In this document: in pieces, positions 57,803-64,000 of the stretch | How positions within the stretch are numbered: position 1 is the first letter of the stretch | How the letters are laid out: each line of letters opens with the position of its first letter | Assembly (NCBI GenBank): GCA_965212125.1 | Contig: OZ243045.1 | Location: 1,550,001 to 1,614,000 of the forward strand | Direction: 5' to 3' | DNA: 64,000 nucleotides | Source: CAYRJD01 sp965212125 | Lineage (GTDB): Bacteria; Actinomycetota; Acidimicrobiia; Acidimicrobiales; Poriferisodalaceae | Notes under the pieces: model-generated | The model's input: the letters and a program-made list of their open reading frames with translations, nothing else | Told to the model about the DNA's origin: nothing | The model's database searches: none | Translations under genes and position numbers: made by a program

Positions 57803-58465
57803 TCAGCGTGGTTGTGATTGTGGTTGTGGTGCCAGCAAGTGGTGTGCGTCGGGCAAGTCGGCGACCGTGTCTACGTCGCATTCGAGTTCGGCCACTCGGC
57901 GGACGATCACCTCGATTCCTAGCCGCAGCGCTTCGCTTATGTGCGCATGCAGCGAGCCGATGCCGTAGTGAAACTTGAAGTCGGTTCGCAGCGGCAGGCT
58001 CATGACGTTGGTGCCGTCAAGATGTCGGTCTGGCACGATCAGCACTTTGTTGGGCTCGGTCAGCCCCGCTAGGGATTTCGCCAGCGGCAGGTCGCCGTGC
58101 GCGATGAGTGCGTGCGTGTAGCTGGGCTGGTCGGCGGGGCTGGCTGACGCGGCGTCGACCGTGGCGGGGTCGTCGCACAGGCGTCGCACCGCTTCGGTGA
58201 TCGCTTCGTTCAGCCCCTTGCTGGCGACCTTGATTACACCCGCACCTAGATTCGTCGCCCACTGCTGCGTGGCGGAGTCGTCACACACCACAAAAGTAGG
58301 CAGGGGTTGAGCCGCCGCTATGACGTTTTCCGCCATCGCCTGCGCCAGAGCGCTGCGTTGATCGGCCGAAAGCTCATCGGACAGCCTCAGCTTGGCCTGG
58401 TCGAACTGCTTTATCGGCACCAGCACCGCCGGCAGGTCAGGTGTGTCGCTAGCTGCCCCTTTCAT
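57803..58465 (-). CDS. cofC: 2-phospho-L-lactate / phosphoenolpyruvate guanylyltransferase (CofC/FbiD)
   Basis: Makes the GDP-activated lactyl or enolpyruvyl phosphate for coenzyme F420. The 220-residue nucleotidyltransferase has VLVPIKQFDQAKLRLSDELS near the N-terminus (the KxxxxxKxRL motif), HALIAHGDLPLAKSL (metal site), LIVPDRHLDGTNVMSLPL and FKFHYGIGSLHAHISEALRL. These are diagnostic of CofC. In actinobacteria the enzyme (FbiD) uses PEP. Its presence implies F420-dependent metabolism. ATG 58465. Upstream, 58466-58588, is a spacer between divergent genes with nothing recognised. Confidence 0.92.
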   Translation of the reverse strand: MKGAASDTPDLPAVLVPIKQFDQAKLRLSDELSADQRSALAQAMAENVIAAAQPLPTFVVCDDSATQQWATNLGAGVIKVASKGLNEAITEAVRRLCDDPATVDAASASPADQPSYTHALIAHGDLPLAKSLAGLTEPNKVLIVPDRHLDGTNVMSLPLRTDFKFHYGIGSLHAHISEALRLGIEVIVRRVAELECDVDTVADLPDAHHLLAPQPQSQPR

Positions 58466-58588
58466 CGGGCTGAGTTTATGAGCGGGCGGACAAGGCAGTG
58501 CCGGCCCGCGGGCGGGCAGTGCTGAGCCAACCTGAGGTGCGCCGCCTGATTGTCTTCAAGTCGTGCCACCCTGCTTGTGTGAAATCGC

Positions 58589-60988
58589 TTGAGCCAGCGC
58601 GTGGCTAGAAGGAAACGCCGCAAGCAGGCAGACCCGGCATCGCCTGTGGCCGACGCAAGCACTGCCGCACCCGCCAAGAGCACGGCGGGCGCACGGACGC
58701 AACTTCCAAGCGACTGGGTTCAGCCTTGGTGGCGCGCAACTAATCAGTTCGCCGATGCCTCAATGAGCCAGACCGCCGAGCCCGCCGCCACCGCTGCGCA
58801 AGCCGGCAGGCGCAGTTGGACGCTGCTGGGTTCGTTAGACGGATCGCATCACGGCTGTGTTGATCGCCGCGGGTTGCTGGTCAGCAGCGAACTGGCTGGC
58901 TGGTCGGTTGATTGGTGGTTCAAGGCCGGTGCGGACTGGGTGTTTCCGTCGCAGCGCAGCGGTGTGCAACAGCAGTTAATAAGTAACGCACCGGTGGTTG
59001 AAACCGCCGTGCGGGTTGGGCAGGGCGAGGTGCGTCAGCGGGCGTTTGTTGCTCGGCCGACCGCTGGCGGTGGCGACTCGGCCGATGAGACTGGCTCCGC
59101 CGATGAGCTGGTGGTCGAAATAACCAACGACTCAAACGCCCCGATTGCGGTTGCGTTGGCGGTGCGCCCATACGACCTTCAAGGCGCGGGTCATATAGAG
59201 GAGATTTCTGTGGTGGGCGGGCAGGTGCGGATTGGCGGTGTCGGTGGCAGTGCCGGTGTGCTGCAGGTCGATCGTCTGCCTGGTGAGGTGGTGTTCGGCA
59301 GCGAGGGCGTGGACCCGGCAAGGGTGTTGGCCAAGCAAGCCGGACAAGCCAAGCAAGCCGGACAAGCTGACCAAGCGAGCCAGGCGAGCCAAGACAAACC
59401 CGCCGCCAGCCCCGCCGCAACAAACCCCGCCGCCGCCCGCTGCAGCTTGGGGTTGGCATCGGTGGCTTTGGTATTCCCGCTGGTTCACGGTTCGGTGCTG
59501 CGAGCAGCACTTCCGCTTGGCGTTTTTTCCAGCACGAACGGCGGCACTCCAACGCCAGGCATCTCAAACACGCCGCCAACCAAAGTCGTGCTAACGCAAC
59601 AAGCCCGAAGCGCCCTAGCCCGGCTCCCTGCGGGCGATCGGGTCGCCGCCGGTTGGCGCAGCCAGTCCGACAGCGCCCTCACCGCACGGCTCGGCAGCGG
59701 GCAACTATCGACGGCGTTTGAGGCCGCCAAAACTTCGCTGCCGCTGGCGATTCGGGGCGGCTCAGTCAATGCCACGCCGTTCGGACCTGCTACTTCAACT
59801 CCGGATGAAACCCTCATTTTGACCACCGCCGCCGAGATGTCTTACAGCGCCGCCGTGGCTGACGTGTTGATTGAGCGCGGGCAGATGGCGGGTCGGCGAG
59901 GCGACATTCAGTGGGCGGGGCGAGATGTGACGGCATCTACGTTGATTGCGGCAGCGGCGTTGCTGACGCTGCATCCCGACGCTGCGCTGACTAAGGCGTA
60001 CGCGCAGATCGCAGCCGACGGCGCCCGCTGGCTGCTTGCCCAAATCCGAACCAGCCCTGCGGGGAGTGAGCCCGTGGACGGATCGGGGACTTTGAATGCG
60101 GCCGAAGTGCGGCGCGGGTTGCAGGCTGCGCTGGAACTGTTGGATTTGGCGGCGGCGACCAAAGCGGCGAAGCAGTTGCGGCTGTCTTTGAAGAAACTGC
60201 CGGCGGTGGCGAAGATAGCGGCGCCATTGCAGACAGCGAATCGGCCTGCCAGCCCGGCAGCTAAGCAAGCAGCCAGTCAGGCCGCCAGTCAGGCCAAGCA
60301 AAAAACCAGTCGTGCCATACACGGCTTGTTGATCGCAAACGCTCAAGGCGAAGGCAACAACTTGCTGGCAACGGCTCGCCAAGCCTTGCAAGAAATCACC
60401 AGCCGCCAACCCATCGGTGTGCGCCGCTTGGATGCACTGCTAGTCGCGGCGAGCAACACCTGGAGTTGGCCCACCATAAAGAGCCCTGCGGCACGCGCGA
60501 GGCCAGCGTCAGCCGGATCAGCGCAAGCAAGTTCGGCCGTCGGCGCCGGTCACGACCTAAGAATCACCACTTACCTGCTGCGCTGTGTGCGAGCCATGTT
60601 GATGACCGACACCGGACCGAGCAGTGCGGCTGGCATTGATCAGCCTCGCCAGCTTTCTATTGCTTGCGTCTGGCCCGATGCCTGGCTGGGTGAAGAAGTT
60701 GAGGTGCACAACATGGCTGCGCGTTGCGGCAATGTGTCGTGGGCGATCCGCTGGCACGGCAGACGGCCGGCTTTGTTGTGGGAGATAACGCCGCACGAGC
60801 ATTCGGACACGCCGCCGCCCGCTGGCACCGCTCCATCCGCTGACACCGCGCCGCAACCCGGCATCACACTCACCGCGCCCGGCATTGACCGCACCTTCAT
60901 CAGCCACGCCTGGGAAGGCGAAACGCTGCTCGCCGCCCCAGCCAGATCGGCTAGACCTGCGCAATCGCCGGGATCGCTCCGCAGCTAA
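58589..60988 (+). CDS. Large unrecognised protein (795-799 residues)
   Basis: The frame opens at TTG 58589, with GTG 58601 as an alternative start. A very basic N-terminus (ARRKRRKQ) leads into an Ala-rich region and then a conserved-looking part (SWTLLGSLDGSHHGCVDRRG, SSELAGWSVDWWFKAGADWV, FVARPTAGG). A beta-rich stretch (VVEITNDSNAPIAVALAVRP) resembles the sugar-binding N-terminal beta domain of glycogen-debranching or GH15-like enzymes, then a mostly helical part (ISAAALLTLHPDAAL-like, YLLRCVRAMLMTD) and a C-terminal beta part (EVEVHNMAARCGNVSWAIRW) follow. Ala/Gln repeats (GQAKQAGQADQASQAS, from repeated DNA near 59330-59390) interrupt it. No catalytic motif recognised. A cytoplasmic glycoside hydrolase-like protein is only a guess. 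Confidence 0.6.
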   Translation: MSQRVARRKRRKQADPASPVADASTAAPAKSTAGARTQLPSDWVQPWWRATNQFADASMSQTAEPAATAAQAGRRSWTLLGSLDGSHHGCVDRRGLLVSSELAGWSVDWWFKAGADWVFPSQRSGVQQQLISNAPVVETAVRVGQGEVRQRAFVARPTAGGGDSADETGSADELVVEITNDSNAPIAVALAVRPYDLQGAGHIEEISVVGGQVRIGGVGGSAGVLQVDRLPGEVVFGSEGVDPARVLAKQAGQAKQAGQADQASQASQDKPAASPAATNPAAARCSLGLASVALVFPLVHGSVLRAALPLGVFSSTNGGTPTPGISNTPPTKVVLTQQARSALARLPAGDRVAAGWRSQSDSALTARLGSGQLSTAFEAAKTSLPLAIRGGSVNATPFGPATSTPDETLILTTAAEMSYSAAVADVLIERGQMAGRRGDIQWAGRDVTASTLIAAAALLTLHPDAALTKAYAQIAADGARWLLAQIRTSPAGSEPVDGSGTLNAAEVRRGLQAALELLDLAAATKAAKQLRLSLKKLPAVAKIAAPLQTANRPASPAAKQAASQAASQAKQKTSRAIHGLLIANAQGEGNNLLATARQALQEITSRQPIGVRRLDALLVAASNTWSWPTIKSPAARARPASAGSAQASSAVGAGHDLRITTYLLRCVRAMLMTDTGPSSAAGIDQPRQLSIACVWPDAWLGEEVEVHNMAARCGNVSWAIRWHGRRPALLWEITPHEHSDTPPPAGTAPSADTAPQPGITLTAPGIDRTFISHAWEGETLLAAPARSARPAQSPGSLRS

Positions 60989-61033
60989 CTGAACTCCGCA
61001 GCTAGCCGAGCTCCCTGTAATAGCTTCGCCCGT

Positions 61034-61762
61034 ATGGCGAGTCGGACCGCAGCACCGCGAACGCGATCAACGCTGCCGACACGAACTGCGCCACCCACGC
61101 CTGACGACAGCGCCGAGCGGCTGTGTTGGGCGGCGGGCGAGCACTTGGTGGTTGGGGTTGATGAGGTGGGTCGCGGCGCCTGGGCTGGTCCGCTCACGGT
61201 TGGTGCCGTTGCCATGCGAGCCGGCGCACCCGCATCACCCAACGGAGTGCGCGACTCCAAGCTGCTAAGCCCCGCTCAACGCCAGCAGCTATTCGGTGCG
61301 ATCGCCAGTTGGTGTGAAGGCTGGGCGACTGGCGACGCCACCGCCGCCGAATGCGACGAGTTGGGAATGTCGGCCGCACTGCAGCTAGCGACCCGCCGTG
61401 CCCTGGACCGGCTAAGCGCCGAGCTAGCCGCCGTCCCCGACAAGGTGTTGGTGGACGGCAAGTGGAACTTTGTTGATTGGCTGCCGAGCCAGGCGATCGT
61501 CAAGGGCGACCAGCGCTGCGTGTCGATAGCGGCAGCGTCAATCATGGCGAAGGTAACCAGAGACTCCCAGATGGCCGACTGGTCGGAGCGGTTTGCTCCC
61601 TACGGCTTCGTCAAAAACAAGGGCTATCCCGCGCCGGTGCATAGAGCCGCGCTGGTGGAATATGGGGCGTGTGCCTTGCACCGCACCAGCTGGTCGTTTA
61701 TGCGTAATGTGCCGGAGGCCTCGCCGCTGCCGCTAGAGCTGCCTTTGCCGCCGCTGCGTTAG
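61034..61762 (+). CDS. rnhB: Ribonuclease HII
   Basis: Removes single ribonucleotides and RNA primers from DNA-RNA duplexes using Mn2+/Mg2+. Catalytic acidic residues are visible in VVGVDEVGRGAWAGPLTVGA (Asp-Glu), GVRDSKLLSPAQRQQL, and the Asp in VLVDGKWNF; IVKGDQRCVSIAAASIMAKV carries the conserved Lys-Gly-Asp and the Ser/Ala-rich helix. The first 30 residues are a basic, Pro/Thr-rich tail. 242 residues is within the family range. It follows the unknown protein by 45 bases and converges with the acyl-CoA dehydrogenase gene (nine bases between stops). Confidence 0.95.
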   Translation: MASRTAAPRTRSTLPTRTAPPTPDDSAERLCWAAGEHLVVGVDEVGRGAWAGPLTVGAVAMRAGAPASPNGVRDSKLLSPAQRQQLFGAIASWCEGWATGDATAAECDELGMSAALQLATRRALDRLSAELAAVPDKVLVDGKWNFVDWLPSQAIVKGDQRCVSIAAASIMAKVTRDSQMADWSERFAPYGFVKNKGYPAPVHRAALVEYGACALHRTSWSFMRNVPEASPLPLELPLPPLR

Positions 61763-61771
61763 CCGCGCCGC

Positions 61772-63055
61772 CTATTCGCTGCGCTGCGTACCGACCTTCA
61801 GTTCACGGAACGGGCTGGTCGTGTCAATGCCTGGCTCCTTGGGCAGCCCCAGCACTCGCTCACCCACGATGTTGCGCATGACCTCGTCCGAACCGCCTGC
61901 AATCCGCATCGCCGGAACGCCCATCACAAACCCAGCCCAAGAGTAAGTGCCCCACTCGCCGCTATCGGCAATCATCTTGGCACCAAGCACGTCAGAAACC
62001 AGGTCGCACGTCGCCTTCATTTGGCGGGTCAGCCCCATCTTTGACAGCGACATCTCCGGCCCGGGCGTGTGCCCCGCTCGCAGCCCGTCCATCACTCGCT
62101 GGTTTGACCAGCTCAGCAGCTTTCCGTAGCTGTAAATCTGCACCAGTTGTTGGCGCAGCAGCGCATCGTCGTTGCACTCATAGTGCCGCAGCATCGCGCT
62201 CAGCTTTGTGTAGCTGCCGCCAGTTCCGCTAGCGCCCGAACCGATCGATGCGCGCTCGTTCATCAGCGTTGTCAGCGCAACGCCCCAGCCCTTGTTGACA
62301 TCGCCCAGGCGCATGTTGTCGGCGACTCGCACGTCGTTGAAATAGACCTCGTTGAAGTTTGCGCCGCCGGTCATCTGCCGCAGCGGACGGATCTCAACTC
62401 CCGGCGCTGCCATGTCGACAACGAAACCGGTCAAGCCTTGATGCTTGGGTTGGTCCGGGTCGGAGCGGGCGATCACCTCGCCCAGGTCGCTGTAGTGCGC
62501 GCCCGAAGTCCACACCTTTTGTCCGTTCAGCACCCACTCTTCGCCGTCTTTTTCGGCACGCATCTGCAGGCTGGCTAGGTCGGAGCCGGCACCCGGTTCG
62601 GAGAAGAGCTGGCAGCCGACAATGTCGGCTCGGTACATCTTGGGCAGCACGTCGGCGGACACTTCGGTCTGCGCGTGCGCCAAGATCGTCGGCGCCACCA
62701 TGCCAAGTCCGATGCCGAAAAAGCCTGCGTCGGGCACTTCGAACTGGCTTTCAAGCTGTATCCAGATGCGCTCAAACTTGCGTGGCAGCCCGCCGCCGCC
62801 GAGTTCTTTCGGGCCTGACAGCCAGCCGTAGCCAGCGTCAAACTTGGCCGCCCGCCACTTTTTGGATTCGGCTAGTTCTTCTTGCTCTTTGACGCGGTCG
62901 ACTTCTTCGAACAGCGCCGCATTGTCGGGACCTTTGCCCCACACAAACTCTTGCCGCTCGGCCTTGCGCTGGCAGTGAGCCTCAAGAAACTCCAGCGCCT
63001 CTGCGGTGAATTGTTCTTCGGTAATTGCTTCGGTGGTGGTTGCCGTATCGGCCAT
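61772..63055 (-). CDS. Acyl-CoA dehydrogenase
   Basis: FAD enzyme introducing a trans double bond between C2 and C3 of acyl-CoA, 427 residues. The N-terminal helical domain is followed by the FAD-binding LFSEPGAGSDLASLQMRAEK and WVLNGQKVWTSGAHYSDLG, and TGGANFNEVYFNDVRVADNM. The C-terminal domain has SNQRVMDGLRAG and GGSDEVMRNIVGERVLGLP, the latter with the substrate/FAD loop; the usual catalytic Glu position is not certain from sequence. This resembles actinobacterial paralogs linked to lipid and steroid degradation. Start ATG 63055 with GGGGAG upstream. The 63056-63227 spacer shows no recognised signal. Confidence 0.9.
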   Translation of the reverse strand: MADTATTTEAITEEQFTAEALEFLEAHCQRKAERQEFVWGKGPDNAALFEEVDRVKEQEELAESKKWRAAKFDAGYGWLSGPKELGGGGLPRKFERIWIQLESQFEVPDAGFFGIGLGMVAPTILAHAQTEVSADVLPKMYRADIVGCQLFSEPGAGSDLASLQMRAEKDGEEWVLNGQKVWTSGAHYSDLGEVIARSDPDQPKHQGLTGFVVDMAAPGVEIRPLRQMTGGANFNEVYFNDVRVADNMRLGDVNKGWGVALTTLMNERASIGSGASGTGGSYTKLSAMLRHYECNDDALLRQQLVQIYSYGKLLSWSNQRVMDGLRAGHTPGPEMSLSKMGLTRQMKATCDLVSDVLGAKMIADSGEWGTYSWAGFVMGVPAMRIAGGSDEVMRNIVGERVLGLPKEPGIDTTSPFRELKVGTQRSE

Positions 63056-63227
63056 AACTCCCCTTGGTAGGTCACCTAGTTGATGTCTAACTAGTTGTCA
63101 AGCGCATTTTATGCCGCGGGCGGGTGCGTTTCGCTAGGCGCGGCTCTGGCGCAGCGCTGGTGCGGTGCGGTAGGCGGTTCAACCCGGGCTGCCGCCCTAG
63201 CTGCGCCGCCCTAACTAGGCTCACGGA

Positions 63228-63521
63228 ATGGGCCAGCCGGTACTTGTCGTAGAAAAGGCTTCAGCCGCTCGCAAAGGCGCGGTGCGGTTTGAAACGAACC
63301 GCCCGCTGACGGGTATGGGTCATCGCTACTACAGCAGTGCCGAAGATGCGATTGACGCCGAGAACCCGGCGGACGTGCTGGCTTGGCGTTTGTTTGAGCG
63401 TGGCGGAGTGGATCGGATTCATGTTTACAGCAACGTCGCCACGATTGATGTCGCCAAGGGCTACGACACTGAGGGCATAGTCGAGATAATCACGGATCTG
63501 TTCTCGTATTACGAGGAATAG
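63228..63521 (+). CDS. Small protein resembling the NifU N-terminal/Nfu_N domain
   Basis: A 97-residue soluble protein. The pattern VVEKASAARKGAVRFETNRP, a short disordered part (YYSSAEDAIDAENPADV), then LAWRLFERGGVDRIHVYSNV and ATIDVAKGY recalls the Nfu_N (scaffold) fold, where LF--GV--V----TV is conserved. It lacks Cys, so it cannot bind an iron-sulfur cluster by itself. The call is tentative. The stop overlaps the convergent membrane-protein stop by 13 bases (63509-63521). Confidence 0.6.
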   Translation: MGQPVLVVEKASAARKGAVRFETNRPLTGMGHRYYSSAEDAIDAENPADVLAWRLFERGGVDRIHVYSNVATIDVAKGYDTEGIVEIITDLFSYYEE

Positions 63522-64000
63522 CCCTCGGCCGCACCGCCGGTTGCGGTCGCGCCAGGCATAGCGCCAGGCATAGCGCTGGCAGCTTCGGCACCATCGGCAT
63601 CGGTAGCACCATCGCCATCGGTAGCACCATCGCCATCGGCGGCACCCGCATCGGCCAGTCGGTGCCGGCCATGACCACCCAGCGCTAGCGGCACCGCACC
63701 AATCAAACTAACCAGCAGGGTCAGCGCGTACAGCAGCAACCCGAACAAGATCGCCTCCGCATCCAGCACTCCCTGACTCGACAGCAAAAAAACCAGCGCC
63801 GCCTCACGCACCCCTAGTCCGCTGATCGAGATCGGCAGCACCTGCACGGTGAGCACGATCGGAATGAACGCAAACAACGCAACAACGCCGGGTCGCACGC
63901 CAATCGACGCCGCCGCCAAGATGGCCGCCACCACCAACGCGACTTGGTAAGCAGCCCCCACCACCAGCAACCGAAGCATGGCGCGCGGCCGCCGGCGATA
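63509..64000 (-). CDS. UPF0104/LPG_synthase_TM-type membrane protein, C-terminal part (5' end off the right edge)
   Basis: The frame is open at the right edge (YRRRPRAM precedes MLRLLVVGAAYQVAL), so the gene begins beyond the window. Visible are three to four hydrophobic helices, including FAFIPIVLTVQVLPISISGL and GVREAALVFLLSSQGVLDAE, which correspond to the ITPAGLGVREXX motif at the C-terminus of the UPF0104 family (compare the gene at 7357-8442), and a final LLLYALTLLVSLIGAVPLAL. A tail of about 45 residues is repetitive (DGDGATDGDGATDADG, from 18-bp DNA repeats near 63595-63650). A second family member in one window. Confidence 0.75.
   Translation of the reverse strand, partial: YRRRPRAMLRLLVVGAAYQVALVVAAILAAASIGVRPGVVALFAFIPIVLTVQVLPISISGLGVREAALVFLLSSQGVLDAEAILFGLLLYALTLLVSLIGAVPLALGGHGRHRLADAGAADGDGATDGDGATDADGAEAASAMPGAMPGATATGGAAEGYSS

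Noticed and set aside
1..64000. CRISPR array, prophage, transposase, integrase or restriction system
   Set aside because: No regularly spaced repeats of CRISPR type and no proteins of these classes were seen on either strand.

Overview
The window is a continuous stretch of high-GC bacterial chromosome with no plasmid, phage or transposon genes. Several traits point to an actinobacterium, most likely from Acidimicrobiia or a close relative (inference): the mycobacterial type of SerC, a CofC/FbiD enzyme of coenzyme F420 synthesis, a naturally fused PafB-PafC regulator, MenB plus a geranylgeranyl-reductase-type flavoprotein, NusG with a long acidic N-terminus, and frequent GTG/TTG starts.

Layout. 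0-1.7 kb: minus-strand block tRNA-Thr, tRNA-Met, tRNA-Trp, secE, nusG (nusG runs off the left edge). 1.7-9.7 kb: a GNAT acetyltransferase, menB, an ECF sigma factor carrying a membrane anchor and a long C-terminal domain, an EamA exporter, a GT4 glycosyltransferase, a UPF0104-type membrane protein and a menaquinone/geranylgeranyl reductase-like flavoprotein. 9.7-11.5 kb: a less GC-rich island with two unrecognised genes, one a lipoprotein. 11.6-20.2 kb: two MFS transporters, an SDR, a zinc alcohol dehydrogenase, a small membrane protein, a MATE exporter and a PQQ-type sugar dehydrogenase. 20.2-36.4 kb: amino-acid biosynthesis: ilvB-ilvN-ilvC behind a possible attenuator, serC, an aspartate-type aminotransferase, a short serA, a greA-like/hydrolase/leuC/leuD operon, leuB, cimA, two conserved hypotheticals and gltX with tRNA-Gln(CTG). 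36.6-46.9 kb: an ABC importer locus of the branched-chain amino acid (HAAT/Liv) family with one ATPase pair, two permease pairs and two near-identical binding lipoproteins. 47-64 kb: a DUF3179 lipoprotein, tRNA-Glu(CTC), a MatB-like acyl-CoA ligase, glpD, fused pafBC, two tandem AlaX-like tRNA-editing proteins, a TauE/SafE transporter, a PIG-L deacetylase, cofC, a 795-799-residue unknown protein, rnhB, an acyl-CoA dehydrogenase, a small NifU-N-like protein and the tail of a second UPF0104-like protein.

How it works together. The central 25 kb encodes most of valine/leucine/isoleucine synthesis (pyruvate-derived isoleucine via citramalate) and the two first serine-pathway enzymes, followed directly by a branched-chain-type import locus, so synthesis and uptake of related compounds sit side by side. 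leuA, ilvD, ilvE and serB are not in the window.

The most unusual items are the 1:2:2 composition of the Liv locus with a LivM carrying an extra C-terminal membrane region, the terminator-bounded tandem duplication of its binding protein, the AlaX tandem pair with a changed zinc-ligand position, the membrane-anchored sigma factor, the ilvB leader, and the many short tandem duplications at gene junctions together with low-complexity inserts inside conserved enzymes.
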